Position numbers and translations under genes: made by a program
Shown: one piece after another, positions 1 to 7,144 of the stretch
Numbering within the stretch: the first letter of the stretch is position 1
How the letters are laid out: every line of letters starts with the position of its first letter
Source of the DNA: Bradyrhizobium sp. AUGA SZCCT0176
GTDB lineage: Bacteria > Pseudomonadota > Alphaproteobacteria > Rhizobiales > Xanthobacteraceae
Reading direction: 5' to 3'
Length of the DNA: 64,000 nt
Assembly: GCF_018130145.1 (NCBI RefSeq)
Contig: NZ_JAFCMB010000002.1
Coordinates: forward strand, 1 to 64,000
The notes under the pieces: generated by a model
The model's input: only the letters and a program-made list of their open reading frames with translations
The model's database searches: none
What the model was told of the DNA's origin: nothing

Positions 1-520
1 GGTTTGCTGGCCGGAGGCGAGCGCGGGCGGCTACGGCACCTTCACCATGACGGCGGCCGGCGTGTGGACCTACACGCTCGACAACGCGAACTGCACCGTG
101 GAGGCGCTCAATAGCTGCGACACCCTTTGCGACAGCTTCACGGTCACAACCATCGACGGCACCGCCCAGGTGGTGAAGGTCACCATCCAGGGCTCCAACG
201 ACCCGGCCGTCATCTCCGGCACCACAGCCGGATGTGTGGTCGAGGCTGGTTGTGATGATCATGGTAAGCCGGACGCGTGCGGCATGCTCACCGACACCGA
301 CGTCGACAATACGCCCAATACCTTCACGCCGGTTTGCTGGCCGGAGGCGAGCGCGGGCGGCTACGGCACCTTCACCATGACGGCGGCCGGCGTGTGGACC
401 TACACGCTCGACAACGCGAACTGCACCGTGGAGGCGCTCAATAGCTGCGACACCCTTTGCGACAGCTTCACGGTCACAACCATCGACGGCACAGCCCAGG
501 TGGTGAAGATCACTATTTAC
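1..520 (+). repeat. 330-bp tandem repeat coding for VCBS units
   Basis: The sequence starting at base 1 begins again at base 331, so the period is 330 bp, or exactly 110 codons. Bases 1-162 match 331-492 without a difference as far as I can align them by eye, and the next 28 bases differ at two positions. The repeat continues off the left edge, so copy number is unknown. Near-identity at DNA level implies recent duplication or gene conversion and makes this spot liable to assembly collapse. Confidence 0.9.
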
Positions 521-823
521 GGCACCAGCGACGGATTCGACTTCAAGGCGTCGGCCGCCGGTGACTCGTTCCAGTTCAACGACGAGATTTCCGGCTTTGG
601 CGGTTCAAACGTCATCGATCCCCTTGATGTGGACTTTGCCCAAGCTGCAATCAGCCAAAGCGAAGATGCTGCAGGAATCAACGGACAGCTGGCGACGTCG
701 GCGGGAGCACAAATGCTTGCGCAATCGCTGTCAGGAAATCCCGCTGATGACAATTTCGGTTTCGCTCTGGAGCCGTTGGCGAGCGTCACCGCTTTTCATG
801 CGCCGCACGACCTGATGGTGTGA
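2..823 (+). CDS. VCBS-repeat surface/secreted protein, C-terminal part (5' end outside window)
   Basis: The frame is open at the left edge, so only the last 273 residues are visible. They hold about one and a half VCBS repeats of about 110 residues with the family pattern 'GTFTMTAAGVWTYTLDN...TVTT.DGTAQVVKVTI.G.NDPAVISG', then a 100-residue non-repeat tail beginning GTSDGFDFKAS and ending at TGA. Such proteins are usually very large adhesins or biofilm proteins exported by a type I secretion system, with the export signal in the C-terminal tail; the tail motif DSFQFNDEISG fits that picture. Each repeat unit carries seven cysteines (for example NCTVEALNSCDTLCDSF) where ordinary VCBS repeats have Ala, Gly or Thr, and the tail has none. 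Family assignment is firm; the secretion route is inferred, since no transporter gene is in the window. Confidence 0.85.
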   Translation, partial: VCWPEASAGGYGTFTMTAAGVWTYTLDNANCTVEALNSCDTLCDSFTVTTIDGTAQVVKVTIQGSNDPAVISGTTAGCVVEAGCDDHGKPDACGMLTDTDVDNTPNTFTPVCWPEASAGGYGTFTMTAAGVWTYTLDNANCTVEALNSCDTLCDSFTVTTIDGTAQVVKITIYGTSDGFDFKASAAGDSFQFNDEISGFGGSNVIDPLDVDFAQAAISQSEDAAGINGQLATSAGAQMLAQSLSGNPADDNFGFALEPLASVTAFHAPHDLMV

Positions 824-991
824 TGGCTTCCGAAACCGTGGCGTCAAGTCGTGCCGGAGATGCCGGCGATTCCCATCGAGGCGCGAGATAAACAGTCAGC
901 AAACACGGATCCCGTATATCGCTGCGCTGATGCAGGCTGCTTGCTGCGCGCCTTCCGAGGAAACCAGGCTTCTCCGAAAGGCGCTGCAGGA

Positions 992-1018
992 CTTTTACTT
1001 GGTGGCTTTTACTTGGTG
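992..1018. repeat. 14-bp tandem duplication across the stop codon of the GG-leader peptide gene
   Basis: The 13-mer CTTTTACTTGGTG at 992-1004 occurs again at 1006-1018. On the minus strand the inner copy supplies the last codons and TAA of the small peptide gene and the outer copy lies just downstream. It looks like a replication-slippage duplication at the 3' end of the gene. Confidence 0.75.
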
Positions 1019-1167
1019 ACCTTGTCGACCACCGCATCGATGCCCATGCGGATCGCGGTGCCGGTGGCGAAGGCAACCACGACGACCGGGATCCAGATGA
1101 ATCCGCCCGAGACGGAGTCGAGTTCGGCAACATTCAGTTCGCGCGCTTCAGTGTTCAGCTTTGTCAT
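1009..1167 (-). CDS. Small double-glycine leader peptide (bacteriocin/microcin-like precursor), 52 aa
   Basis: The peptide is MTKLNTEARELNVAELDSVSGG followed by a 30-residue hydrophobic core starting FIWIPVVVVAFATG. The first 22 residues match a double-glycine leader: acidic/hydrophobic ELxxxELDxxSGG ending in Gly-Gly. Such leaders are cut by C39-peptidase ABC exporters. The core has one predicted membrane-spanning stretch and a short amphipathic tail (RMGIDAVVDKVTK). The ATG at 1167 is chosen over a possible upstream start at 1209 because GGGAGAG lies just before it and the longer version puts 14 odd residues before the leader. It is convergent with the VCBS gene. No exporter, immunity or modification gene is in the window, so bacteriocin activity is unproven; a signalling or surface role is equally possible. 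Confidence 0.7.
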   Translation of the reverse strand: MTKLNTEARELNVAELDSVSGGFIWIPVVVVAFATGTAIRMGIDAVVDKVTK

Positions 1168-1477
1168 ATCAGTCTCTCCCGTTGTCGGTGGAAGGACTGT
1201 CCCCGCCACTCGTAAGAGATCGATAGTCCGCGGCGCGCCAGGCCGCTGTGTCGGACATCACACTCAAGTCGGTGCGTGGAACGGGTGTAGAGCACGGCCC
1301 GATCAAACCGGAATCCGTGATGCTGTCGCACCATCTTGATCCCGCGCAGGCCTTGGCCGCCAGCGAAGGGCGCAACCTGTTTTGGCGCAAACGCCACAGA
1401 ATCGTGAAGCCGCTACGGATTGCGACGGCTCGGCCCGCGCATTACCTGCACAATACGGTTTGCCTGGAGCAAATGTA
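1168..1477. other. Intergenic region between divergent small genes
   Basis: These 310 bases separate the GG-leader peptide gene (minus) from a small secreted-protein gene (plus) and should hold both promoters. The only clear signals are the two ribosome binding sites, GGGAGAG before 1167 on the minus strand and GGAG at 1466-1469 on the plus strand. An open frame of about 76 codons crosses the region but has no recognisable features, and I do not call it. Confidence 0.5.
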
Positions 1478-1678
1478 ATGCGCGCTGTTTTGGCCTTGGG
1501 CCTTTTGATCGCCCTCTGTGCTTCTGCCAACGCCGCAAAGGTGCAGCACTCCAAATCGCCTGCGGGCCAGTCGCGCTCGGCCCAACCTGTTGCTGCCACC
1601 AAGGGCTATGCCGTTCCCGGTTGGACCGACGCACAGACGCGGTATTGGATGGACAGCTTTCACGGCGGAACGGATTGA
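1478..1678 (+). CDS. Small secreted protein, 66 aa, unknown function
   Basis: The product starts with a clear Sec signal peptide (MRAVLALGLLIALCASANA, likely cut after ANA), leaving a mature peptide of about 47 residues that ends with PGWTDAQTRYWMDSFHGGTD. The Trp/Tyr-rich ending 'PGWTD..TRYWMD' recalls small exported proteins I remember as common in Bradyrhizobium, all uncharacterised. The ATG at 1478 is preceded by GGAG with an 8-base spacer. An in-frame start at 1382 would put 32 residues before the signal peptide and is unlikely. It is convergent with the solute-binding protein gene. Confidence 0.65.
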   Translation: MRAVLALGLLIALCASANAAKVQHSKSPAGQSRSAQPVAATKGYAVPGWTDAQTRYWMDSFHGGTD

Positions 1679-1864
1679 CGCCGAGCGGCACTATATTTTT
1701 TCCGGCCGGCGTTAGTGCCAAAGCTTCCACCCATGCTGCAGTCCGTAGGACGGGTGGAGCGACAAGCGTTCGCCGAACGCGCGTCGCGCCCGGGTTTTGC
1801 AAATCTCTCGCCTGATGGAGGGCGTGGGGAATGCCGGGCGCCCGCAACCCAAAAGCCGACTTGA

Positions 1865-3286
1865 CTATCCGCGCATCACCGCATTGGCCTTCTCGGCGGC
1901 GGCGGTCATGGCAATCTTCGCCGATTTCGCTCCCGAGACGACTTCATTCACGCCGATCATGAAGGCGTCCATGATGGGTCTCGATTGCGGATGGAAAAGT
2001 ATAGCCTTCGCGCGGTCGACGTCGGCATTTTGCAAGTTGGTCAGCGCCGCTGCGGCGGCCTGCGGGCCGAACGCCTTCTTGAAGCCCTCGCTCGACCAGG
2101 CCGACAGGCGTGTCGTCGCGAGCCCCGCCGCTGCGGTCTGCAGCGAGGTCGCCTTACTTGTCGCCCACATCAGAAACAGGAAAGCGGCCCGCTTGTTTCG
2201 CGATTTGGAATTGATGCACGCCTGCCAGTGCGACATGAAGGGAACGGATGCGTGCCCGGCTGCATGCGGAAAAGCTGCAAACTCAGCCTGCCTCGTCACG
2301 CGACTCTTGGCCGGGTTGGAGATGTCGGTCGCAAAGTTGCTGCTGTCGATGGCCATTGCCGTCCTTCCCTGCAGGAAGTCGTCCAATACGTGGTACCATT
2401 CATAGCTGCCGACGCCGACCGGCCCGGCCTGGCTGAGCAGCTGTCCGAACATTTCGACGGCCGCGATCGCCTCCGGGCTCGCGAACGCGGCCTTCTTGTC
2501 CTTGACCATGTGCCCACCGTAAGAGAACACGAAGCTCATGGCCGGCACGGACGAATTGCCGCCGGCCTGCGCCCGCATGGCAATCCCGGACATCTCGTTG
2601 GTCTTGAGCGTCTTGGCGCCGGCAAGCAGTTCTTCGAAAGTCTGGGGAACCGGCAGATTCTTGGCTGCCCGCGCATCGCCGTTGAGGAACAAGGTCACCG
2701 CCTCGGAGGTGATCGGGACGGCGTAACGTTCGCGGTCCGACCACAGCGGAAAGGCGCGGGCGGTCTTGAGAAGGTCGCTCTCGTCGTACCAGCCGAGATC
2801 AGTCAGCGACTTGTCGGAATAATACCCGTTCAGCGGCTCGAGCCATCCTGCCGCGATGCCCTGGCCATAGGTCGTCCACATGAAGACGTCGGGGGTGCTG
2901 CTGCCACGGTTGAGCTGTATCGGCAGTGCGCCCAGATACGCGGTCTCCAACCGGAAGTCGGTAGCGACGATGATACCGGTGAGCTTGGTGAAGTCCCACA
3001 AAAGCGGAGTGATCGCGTTCGACCAGGGATGAATTGCGCCCGCGAGCGTGATCGTCTGCCCCGCAAATTGCTTCCAATCAATCGCAGCCCTGGCATAGCT
3101 CGCGGCGGCATCCTCCGCAAAACCCCACCGCGGCAGCATGGCGAGGGCCGGCAATGTCGCCCCCGCCGCGCCCAATCCTTTGACGAAGCTCCGCCGGCTG
3201 GCCGAGCTTGGACTGCTCGGAAACTTTTCACCTGTAGCCAAGTGGTTTGGAGCCAAATGGTTTGGAGACAAGTGGTTTGGAGCCAT
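1865..3286 (-). CDS. ABC transporter extracellular solute-binding protein (family 1), Tat-exported
   Basis: This 473-residue protein has a twin-arginine signal (SRRSFVKG, residues 30-37, then a hydrophobic stretch AAGATLPALAML) and the layout of sugar-type substrate-binding proteins. Recognisable segments include DVFMWTTYGQGIAAGWLEPL, YAVPITSEAVTLFLN and PQTFEELLAGAKTLK. It should capture a carbohydrate-like solute in the periplasm. Residues 2-17 are a repeated APNHL/SPNHL stretch encoded by 15-bp tandem repeats ahead of the Tat signal. The start at 3286 is supported by GGAG seven bases upstream. No permease or ATPase gene adjoins it, so it is an orphan binding protein, or its partners lie elsewhere. 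The substrate cannot be told from sequence. Confidence 0.85.
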   Translation of the reverse strand: MAPNHLSPNHLAPNHLATGEKFPSSPSSASRRSFVKGLGAAGATLPALAMLPRWGFAEDAAASYARAAIDWKQFAGQTITLAGAIHPWSNAITPLLWDFTKLTGIIVATDFRLETAYLGALPIQLNRGSSTPDVFMWTTYGQGIAAGWLEPLNGYYSDKSLTDLGWYDESDLLKTARAFPLWSDRERYAVPITSEAVTLFLNGDARAAKNLPVPQTFEELLAGAKTLKTNEMSGIAMRAQAGGNSSVPAMSFVFSYGGHMVKDKKAAFASPEAIAAVEMFGQLLSQAGPVGVGSYEWYHVLDDFLQGRTAMAIDSSNFATDISNPAKSRVTRQAEFAAFPHAAGHASVPFMSHWQACINSKSRNKRAAFLFLMWATSKATSLQTAAAGLATTRLSAWSSEGFKKAFGPQAAAAALTNLQNADVDRAKAILFHPQSRPIMDAFMIGVNEVVSGAKSAKIAMTAAAEKANAVMRG

Positions 3287-3295
3287 GTGGTTGCT
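3236..3295. repeat. Four 15-bp tandem repeats spanning the start codon of the binding-protein gene
   Basis: Units at 3236-3250, 3251-3265, 3266-3280 and 3281-3295 follow the pattern AGCCAAGTGGTTTGG with one to a few changes. Read on the minus strand they encode (A/S)PNHL. The ATG at 3286 sits in the most diverged unit, at the position where the other three units have TTG, so gain or loss of units would change the length of the protein before the Tat motif without a frameshift. Confidence 0.85.
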
Positions 3296-3492
3296 CCTGC
3301 CGGGGGATCTGCCTTCACAACAAGCGGTCGGGGCCTTACCCGTGACGTTCTGGCCCCTTGCGTGTAATCTGCACGGTGGAGCTTGCCGGTTCCCGTCGCA
3401 TCCCGCGGACCGCGGCTATGTTTTCATTATACTAGCAATGTTCTGCGTCGGCATCAGAAAATAATCGCTCACGCGAGCATCGAAGCAGGCCA

Positions 3493-5688
3493 ATGTCAGT
3501 CACTCTAAGCCAGTCCTCTCGGTGGTTTGCTCGTCCGCTGGCGCTGGTGGTCGCGGTTCTTCTAACTGTGGTTGTCGCGACCGGGTTTCTCGGCTTCAGA
3601 TATTGGCAGGAGCGACAAGCGGCAGATCTCTTGTTCGAGCGTGGTCGCCAGGTGCTCGAGACGCTGGATCGGCTGCGGACAGTCATCGCCGACGTGGAGG
3701 CCCAAAGGCGCGGGTATCTGCTGACTCTGGACCCCTCATATCTCAAGGCCTACGGCGTCTCCGACGAAAGCGTGCGCCGCGACGCCCACGCGCTCCAGGC
3801 TCTGGTAGCGAGCGATCCATTGCAGAACCATCGTGCGGGACATCTGGCGCTGACCGTTGCAGCAAAGCTGCGCGAGATCGATGACATCGTCAATACTGCC
3901 CGAACCAGCTCCGGGCCGGCAGCGCTGGCGATGATCCGCAGCCTGGACGAGATCCGGTCGCAAATCGACCAGATGGTGGACCACGAGCGCTTCCTGCGCG
4001 TGGATCAGGAAAGGCGCGCCAAGGCACTCGAACAACGCAAGGCCTGGCTGATCGCCACGGCTGTCGTCGTTGTCGCGGTCCTGGCGGCGGCAGCGCTGGC
4101 ACTCGCACGGTTCGAAGCGAGGCGCCGGCGAAAAGCGACAGAGGAGAACGTCCAGCTCCAGAGCGAAATCGAAGAGCGTGACAGGAAGATCCGGCGCCTG
4201 GTCGACGCCAACATCATCGGGATCATCATCTGGGAAGTCGACGGGCGCATTCTTGAGGCCAATGACGAGTTTCTCCGCATGGTGGGATACGACCGGGAGG
4301 ATCTCACCGCGGGTCGCCTGCACCGGACATCCCTGACACCGCCGGAATGGCGCGACCGCGACGCGCGTACCGTGGCAGAGTTGAAGCGGATCGGGACGGC
4401 CCAACCGTTCGAGAAAGCGTACTTGCGGAAGGACGGAAGCCGCGTCCACGTGCTGATCGGCGGGGCGATGTTCGAAGAAGGTACAAATCAAGGTGTTGGC
4501 TTTGTCCTCGATCTGACCGAGCGCAAGCGGGCGGAAGAGGCGCTGCGGCAAAGCGAGGAGCGCTTTCGCACCCTCGTGCAATTCTCCTTCGACGTGTACT
4601 GGGAGACCGACGCGCAGCATCGCTTTACTCACCAGGAGTTCGCCGAGAACCTTGTTGACGCGCCGGCGTGGGGCGCCGAGATCGGAAAGACGCGCTGGGA
4701 GGTGCCTTACCTGGAGCCCGACGCAGAGGCCTGGCGCAAGCACCGGCAGACACTCGATGCCCACCTGCCGTTCCGTGATTTCGAACTCGCGCGCCCTGCC
4801 CCCGACGGCAGCAAGCGTTACGTATCCGTCTCGGGGCTGCCGATGTTCGACGAGTCTGGGCGCTTCGTCGGCTACCGCGGCGTCGGGCGGCACATCACCG
4901 AACGCAAGCGGGCCGAAGAGGCCTTGCGCTCCGCGCAGGCGGAGCTCACCCACGCCAATCGCGTCGCCACGATGGGGCAGCTGACGGCCTCGGTCGCCCA
5001 TGAAGTCAGCCAGCCGATCGCCGCGACCGTGCTCAACGCCCAGGCAGCCTTGCGCTGGCTAGGCGCTCAGCCACCGAACCTCGGCGAGGTTCGGCAGATC
5101 CTCAGTCAGATCACGGGTGACGGCAAGCGTGCCGGCGACGTCATCGGCTGGATCCGGGCCCTCATCAAGAAAGCTCCCCCGCGGAAGGAGCGCCTGGAGA
5201 TCAACCAGGCGATCCTCGAGGTCATAGCCCTGACCCGCGGCGAAGCAGTACAGAACGGCGTCTGGGTGCGGACGCAACTCGCAGATGGCTTGCCGCTCAT
5301 TCAGGCGGACCGGGTCCAGCTGCAACAGGTGATCCTCAACTTGATCATCAACGCCATCGAAGCGATGAACGGCGCCAGCGAGGGGACGCGGGAGTTGCTG
5401 ATTAGCACTGCCGCAGATGCCTCGAACGGCGTGCACGTCAGCTTGCGGGATACCGGTCCGGGACTGGATCCGGCGAGCCTCGAGCACCTCTTCGACGCAT
5501 TCTTCACCACCAAATCCAGTGGCCTCGGCATGGGACTAAGCATCTGCCGTTCGATCATCGAAGCGCAAGGGGGACGGATTTGGGCCGACGCGAATAAACC
5601 TTGCGGCGCCGCCTTTCATTTCACCCTGCCCTTGGAACGCGAAGAGACCGCTGCTGCCGAGCACGCCGGCCCAATGCAGGCGGTATGA
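3493..5688 (+). CDS. Membrane sensor histidine kinase, CHASE3-PAS-PAS-HisKA-HATPase
   Basis: The protein has 731 residues. A first membrane helix (about 17-37) and a second (about 183-207) flank an extracytoplasmic CHASE3-like domain containing the typical VEAQRRGYLLT segment. Two PAS domains follow (about 235-350 and 357-478), each ending in LTERKRAEEALR or ITERKRAEEALR. The H-box is SVAHEVSQPIAA with the phospho-accepting His near residue 503. The ATP-binding domain shows NLIINAIEAM (N box), DTGPGLD (G1) and GLGMGLSI (G2). It should autophosphorylate in response to an envelope signal and pass phosphate to a response regulator. No response regulator gene is adjacent, so it is an orphan kinase here. 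The ATG at 3493 follows GAAGCAGGCCA. The signal is unknown. Confidence 0.9.
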   Translation: MSVTLSQSSRWFARPLALVVAVLLTVVVATGFLGFRYWQERQAADLLFERGRQVLETLDRLRTVIADVEAQRRGYLLTLDPSYLKAYGVSDESVRRDAHALQALVASDPLQNHRAGHLALTVAAKLREIDDIVNTARTSSGPAALAMIRSLDEIRSQIDQMVDHERFLRVDQERRAKALEQRKAWLIATAVVVVAVLAAAALALARFEARRRRKATEENVQLQSEIEERDRKIRRLVDANIIGIIIWEVDGRILEANDEFLRMVGYDREDLTAGRLHRTSLTPPEWRDRDARTVAELKRIGTAQPFEKAYLRKDGSRVHVLIGGAMFEEGTNQGVGFVLDLTERKRAEEALRQSEERFRTLVQFSFDVYWETDAQHRFTHQEFAENLVDAPAWGAEIGKTRWEVPYLEPDAEAWRKHRQTLDAHLPFRDFELARPAPDGSKRYVSVSGLPMFDESGRFVGYRGVGRHITERKRAEEALRSAQAELTHANRVATMGQLTASVAHEVSQPIAATVLNAQAALRWLGAQPPNLGEVRQILSQITGDGKRAGDVIGWIRALIKKAPPRKERLEINQAILEVIALTRGEAVQNGVWVRTQLADGLPLIQADRVQLQQVILNLIINAIEAMNGASEGTRELLISTAADASNGVHVSLRDTGPGLDPASLEHLFDAFFTTKSSGLGMGLSICRSIIEAQGGRIWADANKPCGAAFHFTLPLEREETAAAEHAGPMQAV

Positions 5689-5879
5689 AATGCTGGTCCG
5701 GGGAGCGAGCCGTCCTCGGCGGCGAAAGCGCCTGCTGCGATCGCGGGCGTTAGCGGAAGCCCAACAGCCCGCTTCCCTCGTCCGCTTCCTTACCGAGATC
5801 TCATTCCGCATACCGCTGCGCTCGTGCGGGCTCGCTTACTAAGGGGATTGGGTTTCGCAAAGGGCTCCGCCCATCCTTT

Positions 5880-6575
5880 TCAGCGTCCGCTAATCAAGAG
5901 CCTGCGAGGCTCGACCGACCCATTCGATTGAAATCCCGCGCCGTAGAGAGATCGCCAAAATGTTTCTGTGCCCGAACTGTCGTCCAGCCATGGAATTTCA
6001 TCCCGGAGCTTGTGAGAAATCGGAACGCCGGAAAGGCCGATCTGATTTAGCGGCCAATATCCGGCATCGACGATTTCAATCGTCGCTCGCACCAGCTTCA
6101 ATCCGTGTCCCGCCGGGGCAACCAATTCCACATTCTTCGGGTCATTCACGTTTCGAAGCCTCACCATGGGTGGCACTGACCCGAGCGGGACCTCGCGCCG
6201 GCCCTCCAACGCGCCAATACGGCCGAGTTCTTCCACCCCGACACCCCCGCTCGTAACACCGTAGAGCACCGGCAGGACGTACTCCGGCCTCCGCTGATCC
6301 CCGCCCGGCGCGAGCAGCGCGAGCAAGGTGTCGCGCTCACCCAGATCGACCCAAACGGCCTCACCACGAACCTCCGCAACCATACTGGCGGAAGCGCCCA
6401 GGAATTGTGGATTCTTCCGGTAGGAGACCTCGCTGACGTTCGAACCGGTTTTTCGTTCGCCGTTCAACTCCACTTCAAGCGTCAAGCGATATCGTACGGT
6501 GACGCTCGGAAAGGCCGTCATCCAGAGCACGACAACGCCGGCGATCAGCAAGATCGTAATGCCCAGCCGTTTCAT
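5880..6575 (-). CDS. Membrane-anchored hypothetical protein, 231 aa
   Basis: The protein begins with an N-terminal hydrophobic helix (LGITILLIAGVVVLWMTAF, residues 4-22) that is either a signal anchor or an uncleaved signal, followed by a soluble domain of about 205 residues. I recognise no catalytic motif. Segments such as VRYRLTLEVELNGERKTGSNVSEVSY and EAVWVDLGERDTLLALLAPG suggest a beta-rich fold of the kind seen in uncharacterised proteobacterial envelope proteins. It lies tail-to-tail with the histidine kinase, with about 190 bp between them and no obvious shared regulation. Confidence 0.65.
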   Translation of the reverse strand: MKRLGITILLIAGVVVLWMTAFPSVTVRYRLTLEVELNGERKTGSNVSEVSYRKNPQFLGASASMVAEVRGEAVWVDLGERDTLLALLAPGGDQRRPEYVLPVLYGVTSGGVGVEELGRIGALEGRREVPLGSVPPMVRLRNVNDPKNVELVAPAGHGLKLVRATIEIVDAGYWPLNQIGLSGVPISHKLRDEIPWLDDSSGTETFWRSLYGAGFQSNGSVEPRRLLISGR

Positions 6576-6808
6576 TCAAATAGCCCATGCGATGTGAGCG
6601 AGACTGTCTGCCCTTCCATCGCCCATACATGGCGCAGCTTCATTGACAATTCGCTTCGCCCCAAAGTTGCATTCGCCTCCGCCCGTTAACCCCGCTTCTT
6701 AAGCGCCCATCCACCATTGCCGGACGGACCCGGCGCTTAACCATTTCGATTAACATCCCCTCAATCCACTCCCGACAATTCTAACGACCGTACTGGGGAG
6801 TGATTGCC

Positions 6809-6934
6809 GTGGACGGCTTTTCGTTGAACGTCTTTGCCATCGAATTCATCGGGCTGATGATGGTCGCGCTCTGCCTCATCGTGCTCGCACTGCCCTCGGG
6901 GCGCCGGCCGTCGAAGCGCGCCCGCTACGAGTAA
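6809..6934 (+). CDS. Single-pass membrane microprotein, 41 aa
   Basis: A GTG start at 6809 is preceded by GGGGAG (6795-6800) with an ideal 8-base spacer. The product is VDGFSLNVFAIEFIG followed by a hydrophobic helix LMMVALCLIVLALPS and a basic tail GRRPSKRARYE. The predicted topology is one helix with the positive C-terminus inside. The strong ribosome binding site and clean topology support a real gene. I do not recognise the family. It stands alone between a hypothetical gene and rnd. Confidence 0.5.
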   Translation: MDGFSLNVFAIEFIGLMMVALCLIVLALPSGRRPSKRARYE

Positions 6935-7144
6935 TTCTTCCGGCCAGCCTGGCTTCGACCTGGCTTCGACCTGGGATCCTTGGCCGGAACCACCGTTTGC
7001 AGGGCTCGCCCCAAGCGCGTCCTGCCGCAAAGCGCACGCAGAAAGCGGTGCTGTGCCTCCTATTCCGGGCCAAAATTTGCCCAAAGACCCTTGACATACC
7101 AGCGCTTTCGGCCGAACGCCTGTCGTAAGCGTCATGGACTGTTC

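Noticed and set aside
1679..1864. Segment with GAGGGCGTGGGGAATGCCGG, resembling an intergenic sequence abundant in Bradyrhizobium and Afipia
   Set aside because: Only one partial copy is in the window and the resemblance is from memory, so it is not called as a repeat.
6686..6753. Two TTAA-N9-TTAA pairs resembling CtrA sites
   Set aside because: CtrA sites need N7 spacing; both pairs have N9, so I do not call them.
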